Part shown: positions 53,511 to 64,000 of the stretch, piece after piece | Position numbering within the stretch: the first letter of the stretch is position 1 | Layout: every line of letters starts with the position of its first letter | Program-made: the position numbers and the translations under genes | Notes under the pieces: model-generated | Database searches by the model: none | Seen by the model: the letters and a program-made list of their open reading frames with translations, nothing else | What the model was told of the DNA's origin: nothing | NCBI GenBank assembly: GCA_034440635.1 | Contig: JAOTON010002065.1 | Location: 1-64,000 of the forward strand | Reading direction: 5' to 3' | Source of the DNA: Lepas anatifera | Taxonomy: Eukaryota > Arthropoda > Thecostraca > Lepadidae | DNA length: 64,000 bases

Positions 53511-56500
53511 GACAACTTGCTGTGGGTTTCACAGCGGATGACAACCGCTGTGAGTTCGTTTTTTAATGAACACGCTCGTATCAAAGGCGTCCGTGGGCTG
53601 ACAGAAAAGTTGACTTAATCGTAAATTTTACGCGTATTCATTGTGTAAGAAATTACCCGCAAAAATAACATGCACGTCAAAAGTGAAGCCCTCCATTGAG
53701 GCAACCAAAGCTCATCAAACGACAAACAAGGCCAAACAGGTGGACAAAGGTCAGAAAGATCGTCAGTTACCATATTGTTTCACATCAGCCGTCAAAAACA
53801 CTCCATGTGCAACCATCCGTTTAGCTTCTCTGGGACCTTTGGTTGTTTATGTTGGTTTACATTTGGTTCCAATATGATGAAAGGACAATGAGAAATGATG
53901 CAGCGGAGTGATCAAGGAAATTTCTGCTGAGTGGCATGATCTGACCAAGGAAAGGATTCTGCGCTCGCATACCTTCAGCTAGATTTACACTTGGATGTCT
54001 TAACGGAAACGGTACGAGGTAATCAGGCTGAATCTGCGTTATATCCGCACAAACTAAGAGTGTATACGAGAACTATGAAAACACACGCGAGTGGAGCCAA
54101 TCGTTCTGCATTTTCTTAATCTGCGTGAAGCTTGATCTTCTTATTTGTATTATTTCTTCTATCCTCATTTTTCTACATTTACAATTAGGCAGCATGGTGC
54201 AATTAGGCCATTCTCTCCTATAATGATCAACTGCAATCAAAACTACCATATCACTGCCAAGCTCTCTCCACATATATCAAAGCCGTTTCCAGCGAAAAAT
54301 CCCGGCGGACACAGTGGACTGGTCTGTATGCATTATACGCCAACGAAAACAGATTGGTCCCGGGTTGCCGGTTGGCGGAGTTGCTGCAACTCTGGAATTA
54401 TTCAACGACCAATCTTGTTCAGCGAAGCGCTAACCTGGACTAGGTAAGCCATCGCGCGTCTGCAGAATGAAGCTGAGGGACCCTATCAATGCCGGGTCAT
54501 CTCTATTGCCCTCGGGTGTTCTTTCCGCCCGTGACAACTGTCCGCGGGAAAAATGTACAGAGCCACTTACATAACGTGATCCTTCATACGATGTCCTACA
54601 TTTCAATTCCTCTTAGAGCATTTGCCAGCAATGAATTTTGGGCAATGCTCTCTTCAATTTCGGGAGCTTCTTCAAATTGTCACCGAAATGGAAAAATTGT
54701 GTATCCCAAGCTCTGTTTTACCTTTTTCAAGCAAGTGCACCAATTGCTTCTCGTTGAAAAATAAGGCTGGTCATTATTTGGAAAAGCGAAAAAGGCAAGT
54801 ATAAGTAAATAATTACGTAAATAAGTAGGGTTGCAAAAAAGGTTGTAAAGGTTCTAAGGTTTGTAGGGTAAATAAATAAATAAGTATAAGTAAAAGCAAG
54901 GAAAAGCTGTGAAGTTTTATAGGAATCAAAAGATGATACAAAGATGAAGAATATAACTGACAACAATCCCTTGACCCTCCTCCAGAGCTTGACACCCGTG
55001 GATGCGACCATGCCCGTACAAGCTGTAGAGTTCGGGCGTTGACGCCAGACCCCTCTTCACTGCGCATGTTAAAAATTCTCGCCAGGGGCTCGAATGGCCA
55101 ATAAGGTTTTCTTGAAAGGAGGCTTTCCTGCAATCTACGCATTGCTGATTCCAGGCTGAGGTCCCTGGAACTGAGCGTGATAACAAGATCAACGAATAAA
55201 CATCGGCGTCAAGGCGTCTCATGGCAACCAATCAAAATGCTTTCCTGCACTGCCAGCTAGTGCCATTATCAATACCAGGAGGGGTGAGGGTATCAAGCAG
55301 ATAATTTAACCTCAAAGCCCTCCAATGTCTACCATTTTTTGGATTTGTCTAACATGCTGCCCAAACCCGAAAACCAGCCTAGTTTCTCCGCTAACCAGTG
55401 TACCTACATGAATTCTGTGTAACAATCTGGAGTCCAAAATTCTACCAGCTAAGCGGTGACCCAGGAAAAATGGTTAATATTTTAAAGCCGCTCGTTTCCT
55501 ATACATTGATTCATTTTAGCAACATTTTTGGAGATTCTTTTGCCAAATGGTGAAAAAATGAGGAAATGCAAGCGGTCCGAAGTTGGGCTGCTTTGAGTCC
55601 ATTTCTAATTCTAAAGCGAATATTGTACCCTTGTGGGCTTAGAACTGACCTATCGTCAAGCATATCGTAGAGCTTGCACAAAACCCTGGTTACATACTTC
55701 ATTTGTCTTGAAACTCATCATTTACAGAGCAAAGCCGCTTCATCAGCGTAAAGACAGTCTAATAAACAGGCCATTTTTTAAATGTTAACTGGGGGCCATT
55801 TTCCCCCAGTCGGTCGAAATGCCCCCCCCACTGCCCGGAAATTGGCCCCCAGTGAAATAGACAGATGACATAAAATCGACCAAATGCAGACTCACCTAAC
55901 GAAAATAAGACAGAACACTATCCGATAATTATAACGTCGTTCTATTTCTGGTCCCAAATTAGCAATACACAAAAATTGTGTGAAACATCTTCCACCCGTG
56001 GCTGTCAACTCCATCGTGAGAAGACGAAACAAAGCGCGTAGTTACGGGAAATCCTAACAAAACAGCCTCAGCATCAAGTAATCACAACGCTGGAGATGAA
56101 CGTAGGCCTACAACCAATCAAACACCCTGTTCTATCCGACCGGGAGCCCGCATCCCAGCCAGTACCGTGACATTGCATGATGCTCTCATTTCATACGCAG
56201 TCAGTTGTCAGCGCTTAGAGCTCGTTCGTGAATCAGACGGGACACGGTGTAGTCAAAGTGCGTCAGACTGGTTGCTGGTGTGCCGGTATGAAGTGCTTAG
56301 CCTTTTTATTTAATTTTGTGGTGGTAGCATACATAGGCGTCGCCACCAGCAAAAAAGTTAGGGGCCAGCCAAACTTCAACCTGATGCTGTCAGCAAACTT
56401 TCCAAGTTAGTACCAACAACTTTTTTAATTTGGGCTCCTCGTTGCCTTCCGCAGCGGCTGGTTATACAAATTTTCGGTTTAATTCCATTTTGACTGAGAT

Positions 56501-58800
56501 CAGGAAATTGTTGGTCAAAAAAGGGGGAGGGGGTGATTGATGATCCCAAAAATGTTCTGGTTATGTAGATAAAATCATTCGATGGCCACGCGGGGTTGGA
56601 AGGGCACCTCCTGGCTTCCTGTTAGATGGGTAGTGTGCTAAAATATTGCGTCAAGTCAATATCAAACTGTCAACAATAAGTTTTAAACAGTGATATAAGT
56701 TGCTTTTACTGTGGGTTTATGACTACCGCTAGGGGTCGTTTTAGCCTCAAATCTGACTTATGTGGTGTTTATTTAGCTATTTTAGTGGAAATACAATTTT
56801 GCCCCTCTTTGGCCCTTTTTCTGACACGGTTTGACCTTATCCGCCGAAAAAAACGGGCAGCCCTGGGCAGCATCTATAATCTCTAGACATGGAATAACAC
56901 AAAAATTGAAAAACATTTTCTTAACACTAACTCGACCAAGTTTTATTAAATCCCCTCAACATGGGGTCTTGATCTTCTGAAGACACTTTAATGGCCAGCA
57001 CAAGAAATGCCCCCCCACTGATTTTTCCTTAAAACATGCCCTGCTAATAAGTATCTATTAAGTAGGTCTAACTGCCTGTCTATTTTTGTGAATTTTTCGA
57101 ACTGTCTTATACACAGTCTAGCACAGTCTATCGTTCTGAAGGATCAGGCTATTTTGTAGTTTCACGCCTATTAATCCTAGCTGGCGATTTAAGGAGACCG
57201 AATGATGATCAAAATAATTAATTAGGCACTTATAGCCCAATTGTCTTATACTGGACAAATCAGTGTCCGAGGGATGGCAAAATAGTTATTAGATAGTCTC
57301 TACTTCTTTCTGAACGTGCTATTCCCACACTTCTCCTCCCCTACTCCTACAAGCCGTGCCGCCCCACCCTCGGCACGCGAAGCTGTGTTAAAGGGGAATG
57401 TGGCACTTTGGTCGAATCCAGGAATTTAGTGTAATAAGATTTTTTTAGCCGAAAAATCATGAAAACCGCCATGATTTCTCTGAAAAATGTACAATGGGTT
57501 CAAAATTTTGATTTTTAGAATGTTGCTCTAGGGTGAACAATAAACCTCTGCCTGTGGATGACGTCATGATCAGGCAACTACTATCATATTCAATTGGCAT
57601 CAAGGGCTTCGGACAGTGACTTCGGACAGTTCAATAGGCTTCACGTCGGACAGGGATAGTGGATTCCAGGGTACATACATGGTGCGCAGTTGCACATTCA
57701 AAATATGAGGCCCTGCACGAGTGAATTTTCTCATCCAGTTAAGATTTGGTCGCGGGAATGTATGTGCCCCTGGATTTGAGCAGCGCCTCGAGCTGGACAA
57801 AAGCTAATAAAGGCTACTGTTTGCATCAAGAGAAGAGGTTGATAATTGTAATAAAGCGTATAGCAGGCTTTTCAAAGTTGACAGAGTTAAGGCCGGTTTG
57901 AGTTGGCTTATTTGATGCCTTATTTTTGTGTGCTAGTCTTGAATTTGGATGGAAGTTTTCTAGCTTTACTATCAACCAGTCGCTGCAAGAACGGCCGTCT
58001 CTTTGGATTATTCCGTTCCAATGACGCTCTGTTTACAATCGTAACACTACAGCGAGGTACCAACGCAGTTCAAGCACCGACCGTGAAGGGCTTAATAGCG
58101 ATTTAATACCGTTCATAGCCGTTCTCTACGTCGTGGACCACTCATTAGCGCTCGAGCAATGACCCATCCCATTCAACACCAATCAGCTACCGTTTCAATC
58201 TCAATCGCTCTGAAGCGATTGTGCAGAAACTTCCGATGAATAAATAGCGACCGTATTTTTCAATTAATGTCTAAGACTACTTTGAGGCAGAAAAATACTT
58301 ATCCATCAAAATATGCTTAATTGTAAATGTCTCAAAATTTGCTGTCGATTGATAAATGATTCTCACTACAAAACATATTTGTAGATTTACAATGATCAAT
58401 TAAAAACATCGTTTTCTCAATCACATCCTGTAGATTGAGACTGAAGAAGTCATGCTGACCAGTGTTTGAAACGCTGCTGAATTGTGTCAGGCGCCGGCAC
58501 TGCTGAGCTGCGTATCAGACGACCCAGAGCCCGCCCGGCTGTCTTCTGTGACGTCCCCAGGCATTACCTGCACTGCATGTCATGCCACCTGGCTGTAGAT
58601 CTGCCTGGCCAATCTGGTGACAGCGCAGGTCTGGACGTCTGTATATTGCCAATCGTCCAGACACGTCCAAAACCTCACCAATCATGCCCATACTCGCCGG
58701 TTTTCGGCGACACGGCCCACTTGTCAGTGTCAGTCAGCCATGCATGGTCTGAAATTGTATTCACCACGTTCAGACTTTCCAGTGGTGTCCCTCTGTGTAT
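53511..58800. other. Low-complexity intergenic stretch without supported genes
   Basis: Contains an Ig-like plus-strand snippet near 54470 (see finding), an element terminus GACCCCTCTTCACTGCGCAT-GTTAA at 55049-55073 that resembles the family 1/4 TTAA ends, and the family 5 fragment at 57388. Otherwise short frames without domains. Confidence 0.4.
57388..57610. mobile_element. Palindromic TTAA MITE family 5, partial copy
   Basis: TTAA-AGGGGAATGTGGCACTTT, then AAATCATGAAAACCGCCATG, ATTTCTCTGAAAAATGTACA and CTGCCTGTGGATGACGTCAT as in the other copies. It stops at about 57610 after TTGGCATCAAGGGCTTC, without a right end. Confidence 0.8.
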
Positions 58801-58820
58801 TAGATATGTGAATCATCCTG

Positions 58821-59001
58821 GGGATGAGGTGGCTTAGTGGATAGCACCCTTGTCTTCTAAGTCACCGGTCCCGGGTTCAAGTCCCGGCGGAGCCTCTGAA
58901 TAAGTCGATCTGATCCCCAAAATCCCTTCCAACAGGGTGAGAGTTGGCAACGCCGTATGACCCTGGCAGTTGGTGCGTCGTTAAACCCCAACAATTATTA
59001 T
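58821..59001 (+). mobile_element. tRNA-derived SINE, family A, copy 2
   Basis: Nearly identical to the copy at 5299, including head, core and ATTATTATTAT tail. Flanked by a perfect 16-bp target duplication TATGTGAATCATCCTG (58805-58820 and 59002-59017). The intact duplication and high identity suggest fairly recent insertion. Confidence 0.96.
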
Positions 59002-59239
59002 TATGTGAATCATCCTGTAAACCTCCAAGAGAATCGCCACAGTGATGTAAAGTTCCAAAAATGGGATACCGGAATGGATTATTTTCAAATAGATGAAGTT
59101 GTCTCAAAATAATTTATCTAGTATCGCGAAAATTTTTGCGTGTGACACCAGAAATTTGTCCAAGCCAAATAAATATTGCACAAAAATGACTGGAATCACA
59201 TGAGTATGTATGTATGTATGTTTATACATACATACATGT

Positions 59240-60876
59240 TATGGGAAAATGATTTTTACTGAATAACTCAGTAATCCTCAAACTGTCTATTCTTACCACT
59301 ATCTTGACCAAAAAATGGAGTTTTTGAGCATCTGACCTCTCAAAGGTCATATCAGGTCACAGGAGCAGAGAGGGATTGTTTTGCTAATCAATAACTTCTC
59401 ACTGAATTGAGATAAAGCTCCCATTTTGCTTGCATTGTGTATATATTGTCACAGGGAGTCGATTAACCCTCGCCCCACCGGGGGCCATCGATGGCCCCCT
59501 AAGGTTTTTCCGGGATAGCAGAAAAACGACGAGGCGCAGCACCGCGGTTGAGGGCTCTACCTCTCACTGCATCATTTTCCCATCATCCCTGAAATTTTTA
59601 CCCCGGGTCACCCAAGGTCAGGTCACCAGACGAGGTCAACCAAGGTCACCTCACTTCACCTTTAGAGCTCTGTAAGAGCTACATTTCAAAGTCGATCGAT
59701 TTGAAACTTCCTACACTTCATGACCCCTCCAGGGTCTACAAGGTGTATATCCGGGATTTTTCGATTTCGTGCCCTGAGGTCAGGTCACGAGGCGACCTCT
59801 CCCATTGACAAAGCATGGGGAAAAGCTATTTCATGATATAAAAGCCACAAAAATGATTGCAAATACTCAGACTGCTCAGAACAACGTTTTTGGACACCCT
59901 TTCACGGATCCCAGGGGTCATATTTGCCCTTTGACTTTTCCAAGGTCATCCAAGGTCACCAGAGGTCAAAAACAGTATTTGGACAATAACTTTTGACCTA
60001 ATTGAGCTAAAGCGGTGAAACAAACACCATCGTGTTTGTCTTGTCACTGGCTTTCATTTGATATACGGCAAGGTTACTTTCTGACCTTTTGTGACCTCAG
60101 GTCATATTAGGTCACGAGGTGACCTCTGGCGGTCAAACCACTTGCGGGAGGTCTTTACGTTCCGCATAGCGGAAAAAGTACTGGCAATTTGCTATCAAAT
60201 GTACTTTACCAGGCCTCAATAGCTCTAATGACATAAGAGTTATGCCCAGTTTGCTTAATCATTGCATATTTGAGTGAAAATAGCCGATCTTGACCTAATT
60301 TGACCTCTGGAGGTCAAACCATTGACCTGAGCACTAAAACATGCGAAGTAATTTCTTACTGAATTCACGCGAGCTTTCTATTGCACTTTGCAGATTTGCG
60401 CTAAAGCCCATTTTGCTTGGGCATTAAGTGTATATATGGTCACAGGGAGTCGAAGGTGGCGCGGGGTTAATATGCAACATGACCATACCAGGTCACTCTG
60501 TGACCTTGACCTAGGTCGAGGTCAGGTCATTTTGACTATTTAACCTAGCAAGGTCAAATTATACATCATTCGATTGGCCACGATGAGGGGAATCCAATGA
60601 CGCATAAATATTTGCTCTAGCTCCCCCGAGGGCAGATCTAGAGACGGAAACGTACACTGCTCTGTTGTAAACCTATGGAGCATTCTTTGACCTATGCTGA
60701 CCTCAATATTGACCTGACATAAAAATGCTACTTATAAATTCTCTTCGTCTTGTCAAGAGCTTTCGGACGCCGGCAGTAATTTTCATTTAGCTTTCGTGGG
60801 GAACGAGATACGAAGGGACGAAAAACGCCCCCAGCGGGGCGCGTCATGCAAGGGACCCCAGCGGGGCGCGTGTTAA
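59240..60876. mobile_element. TTAA MITE family 2, 5'-truncated copy with nested insert
   Basis: 59240-59462 and 60471-60876 align with 14290-14528 and 14529-14939. Shared landmarks: CCTCAAACTGTCTATTCTTA, CATTTTGCTTGCATTGTGT, ATGCAACATGACCATACCAG and the end CAGCGGGGCGCGTG-TTAA. The two halves are separated by a family 3 element at a TTAA. The missing left end abuts a palindrome of ATGT repeats (59205-59237). Confidence 0.88.
59463..60470. mobile_element. TTAA MITE family 3, nested in family 2
   Basis: Starts TTAA-CCCTCGCCCCACCGGGGG and ends GGTGGCGCGGGG-TTAA, so the ends are short inverted repeats beginning CCC, as in piggyBac-type elements (established knowledge). It interrupts the family 2 copy at GTCGA-TTAA-TATGC. 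The undisturbed family 2 copy has GTCGATTGATATGC there (14522-14535). Interior similar to 52942-53510. Confidence 0.88.
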
Positions 60877-61096
60877 ATTAAGTATGCCAATAGTGGTTTC
60901 ACAGCACGCTCTACAAAAGTGTTATCCCAGTTCAAAACCCGTGATAAAACTGGGACACTCTCCTTAAGTAAAACATTACATTTTATAAATCTTCACTCTT
61001 GAGCTCATTAACATTTAATCTAAACAATAGGTCAGGGGAAAAGGTGAGGCACATATTTCTTCATTTCAGACTTGGTCTATAATTTTGAATCGCAGG

Positions 61097-61940
61097 TTAA
61101 CACGCGCATTGACGGGGGTCTAAGCCACCTTCGCTTTGACGAGGGGGCGGGTACCCGCCCCCTAAGATCTCGAGAACCACGGTAGGTACCGAAAAACGGT
61201 AAACGGCGTTGGGTAGCCCATCCACTTCTCCATCGAAAATATTTAAACCATTTTTTGTCAGGTCACATGTAAGGTCACGAGAGGTCAAAACATGCTGTAA
61301 TAGGGATAACATGCAAATTAAGTTTTCGGCCATTACATCTGAACAAGTAAATATAGAGCAAAACGACTTGAACTATATGAATATTCGCAGCAAGCCGAAT
61401 CAAATGATATATAATTTGACCTTGCTAGGTCAAATCAATGATTTGACCTGACTTGAGGTCAGGTCAGGGTCAAATTATATAAAATGCATATCATTGGAAC
61501 CGCAAAGCCAAGGCAAGTCTAATGCAGCTAAAATAAACGCTCTATCACTATCTGTTACTGAGTTATACAGTAAAAACCATTTTTCCCATGTATTTCCAAT
61601 GGAGAGGTCATGCCTCTTATCTGACCCTAGGTCATCGATATAAAAAATACCGGAACATGTTTTAGAGAACTCGGTGGGCCCATTATGTGATATGAGTTTC
61701 AATTGGATAAGTTCACCCTGCTCCGACTTATGCTATTTTAAACTTTTTTTAGGTCACGTCATTTGACCTGTACTGGTGACCTGACCTGAGATGACCTAAC
61801 CTTACAATTTTCACAGAAGTTGTAAAGATGATGAGGGAAAAGGTATGTCAGGTACAGCGGAGCTACGCGCCGCCGTTTTACTGCTATCTCCGAAAAACCC
61901 GAGGGGGCGGATACCCGCCCTCCGTCAATGCGCGTGTTAA
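61097..61940. mobile_element. TTAA MITE family 1, copy C
   Basis: Same ends and interior as copy B, with TTAA at 61097-61100 and 61937-61940. Close similarity over the full length suggests copies B and C moved in the same burst. Non-coding. Confidence 0.95.
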
Positions 61941-62737
61941 AAATCGCGGGCTATGTTAAAAAAATCCGCAATCGTGATTACAATTGCGGAATCAATTCAA
62001 GTTTAAAAATATTCCACTATCGGTTCTTAGTACTTCCCAATTGCGACATCGCGGAATAGTTGATTTTAATCCAGTGATGTCCAGCACTGCTGAGAGATGT
62101 TAGAAAATGGATTAAATCCAAAGTAAAAAAATCATGGTCATGGCTTTATAAGTTGATATAAACCAATGAGATTTAACAAAAACTAGAAAGTTTTTTTCAA
62201 TATGATAGACGTGAATGAGGATACGGGCTAGCAAAATTGATTAAGTAAGTCTGACAATTTTTGTTGCTGAAAATTACACTGTCTAAGCGTAGAGTTTTTT
62301 TGTAAAGCCTATCTCTGAAGACGCAACCCTGTGTCTGACTGAACAGCAGAGACGTTTATTCGTTGTGGAATAAAGCAAAATCAGCATTCCTCGCCAACTC
62401 CTTAAATTTTTTACTAGCAACTCTAAAAGCATTGTGATGCGCCACGCCACCGCTGAGTACGTGTTTGGAGCGTTAGTTGACATGGAGGCGTCCGTAACTG
62501 GTCAGACTGGCCGTCCGAACCGGCACCAGAGCCGATTGGCTCTGGTGCAGCACGTGGGAGTCGCCCAGCCAGGTACCAATCACCATACATAGTCGGATAA
62601 TCAGGCCCCGTACCGCCGCAGACCGCGGCGCCAGAGCACGCCCTCCGACTCTCTAACTCCGTCCCGCCGCTCTCTCCATGCCAGTTATTGGTTCTGAACA
62701 TCTCCTGTGTGCTTTACGCAGAGTATTGTAACTCGTC

Positions 62738-63194
62738 TTAAAGGGAATGTGACACCTTCATACCATGATTTTAACTGAGATAGCCAAGTTGTAAAGCAAG
62801 TCGGAAAACCCGTTACTCCATATGTCATTTGTCTTGGAACTCGAGATTTCCGTAGAAAAAAGCTGAAACCTACCTGACTCCAACCCCCTCATCAGCCCGT
62901 CGCCGGGCGGCCATTGTTGTGAGCTGCTGGTGTGACGACATATGGTGACGTCATGGTGAGCATCAGCCAATCGAAGCCCTTGAAGCGTTTCAAGTATGGT
63001 AGTGGTTGCCAGATCGTGACATCATCCACAGGCTGATATTTATTTCTTTTTCTTGAGGAGTATTTTAAAAATCAAAATATTGAGCTTATTGTATATTTTT
63101 CAGAGAAATCATGAGTGGTTTCATTATTTTCGGCTTAAGTACGCCTAATTGCACTAAACTCCGGGATTCGACCAGGGTGCCACAGTCCCTTTAA
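62738..63194. mobile_element. Palindromic TTAA MITE family 5, copy 2
   Basis: TTAA-AGGGAATGTGACACC at 62738 and GGTGCCACAGTCCCT-TTAA ending at 63194. The left arm is complete (matching 30069-30440), but the right arm is mostly deleted. Its right TTAA is shared with the next element. Confidence 0.88.
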
Positions 63195-63298
63195 AGGGAA
63201 TGTGGCACCTTACTTGGGTTTTCCGGGTTTTCCGATTTGCTTTACTACTTGGCTATCTCAGTTAAAATCACGTTGTGAAGGTACCACATTCCCTTTAA
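63191..63298. mobile_element. Palindromic TTAA MITE family 5, 108-bp mini copy
   Basis: TTAA-AGGGAATGTGGCACC to GGTACCACATTCCCT-TTAA with only about 70 bp between, of the same family (GGCTATCTCAGTTAAAATCA). Both TTAA sites are shared with its neighbours. Confidence 0.88.
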
Positions 63299-64000
63299 AG
63301 GGATTGTGGCACCTTAGTCGAATTCTGGAATGTAGTGTATTTGGGAGTATTTTTACCCGAAAATCATGGAAATGCCCACAATCGTACTGACAAAGTACAG
63401 CAAGCTTAATATTTTGATATTTAAAATACTCCTCTAGGGCAAGAAATAAACCTCTACCTGAACATGAGCTCTGTTCTAGCTGTCAGCACAGTTTTGTCAG
63501 CACCAATCAGCGGGCCACGTTGCGCCTACGTCACAGGACTGTAGCCTCTCCCCGGGAACTAGTTCTAGAGGTTTTACGGGCTGACGGCCTGCTGTTTGTG
63601 CTGATGAAAAACCGTAAGTGCACGAAGTGGCAGCTTAATATTTTTAATGGTATAAAGGTTTAAGTTCCCTTTGCTTAGCACAAACAAGAGTCGATTATGG
63701 CGCTGATGTTACTTTTCTGGAGGAGAGGCTAGAGGTCCTGCTGACAAAACTGTGCTGACAGCTGGAACAGGGCTATGATGTCATGATCCGGCAACCACTA
63801 CCATATTCAAAGGGCTTCAATAGGCTGACTTCTCCCCATGACGTCGAAATGTCGTCAATCCAGCAGCTGACAACTGCGGCTGGCTCCTTGGGTACATTTC
63901 AGCTAGGTTTTTAGTTTTTCTCTACGGAAATTTCGAGTTCCAAGGTAAATGAAATGTTGAGTACTGGGGTTTCCGGCATGGTTTACAACTTGGCTATCTC
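63295..64000. mobile_element. Palindromic TTAA MITE family 5, copy 4 (cut by window end)
   Basis: TTAA-AGGGATTGTGGCACC at 63295. The interior follows copy 1 (CTCCTCTAGGGCAAGAAATA, CCGGCAACCACTACCATATT, CATGGTTTACAACTTGGCTA). An unrelated inverted-repeat element (about 63467-63770) is inserted in it. The right terminus lies beyond 64000. Confidence 0.85.
63467..63770. mobile_element. Small TIR element nested in family 5 copy 4
   Basis: AGCTCTGTTCTAGCTGTCAG...CACAGTTTTGTCAGCA at the left and TGCTGACAAAACTGTGCTGA...CAGCTGGAACAGGGCT at the right are inverted repeats of about 36 bp. The middle (about 230 bp) has no gene. The target duplication is not clear. Confidence 0.8.

Overview
This window looks like nuclear DNA of a bilaterian animal, most likely an arthropod and plausibly a marine crustacean (inference). 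It has isolated short exons with GT-AG/GC-AG splice sites, kilobase introns, tRNA-derived SINEs with poly(ATT) tails, long TA/CA/GA microsatellites, minisatellites and many TTAA-flanked MITEs. Nothing is organised like a prokaryotic genome. Most long open frames are shadows of repeats.

The one protein gene I can support is on the minus strand: the 5' part of a Dscam-family (Down syndrome cell adhesion molecule) gene. Four exons fit together in order and in phase: 31741-31918 (first half of Ig1), 25201-25343 (second half of Ig1), 18690-18849 (first half of Ig2) and 9443-9579 (second half of Ig2). They total 618 nt, or 206 codons, with intron phases 1/2/1/2/1. The introns between them are 6397, 6351 and 9110 bp. 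Exon 1 (signal peptide) lies somewhere above 31919 and was not found. Ig3 and later exons were not found below 9443 and are probably off the left edge. I saw only one copy of the Ig2 first-half exon, so there is no visible array of alternative exons as in arthropod Dscam1.

Several odd structures sit against these exons. Intron 2 begins with a GC donor. Exon 4 is followed 8 nt into the intron by a long CT tract and preceded by a 36-bp minisatellite. The 3' splice site of intron 4 and the first 24 nt of exon 5 have been amplified into a roughly 750-bp minisatellite that abuts the real exon. The only RNA gene I support is an intact tRNA-His(GTG) at 11130-11201 (minus strand), inside intron 4.

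The rest is mobile DNA. Left part: a 1.56-kb near-perfect hairpin element (3238-4795) with hammerhead-like motifs, a short relative (6268-6674) nested in a MITE, and SINEs at 5299, 8028 and 12084. Middle: a 1.0-kb TTAA MITE (13925-14939), hairpin/TIR elements at 22400, 27442, 30069 and 30955, and microsatellites. Right part (45-64 kb): a dense TTAA-MITE graveyard with at least three related families rich in AGGTCA half-sites, a MITE nested in another MITE at a TTAA, and a chain of three palindromic MITEs abutting at shared TTAA sites at the right edge.
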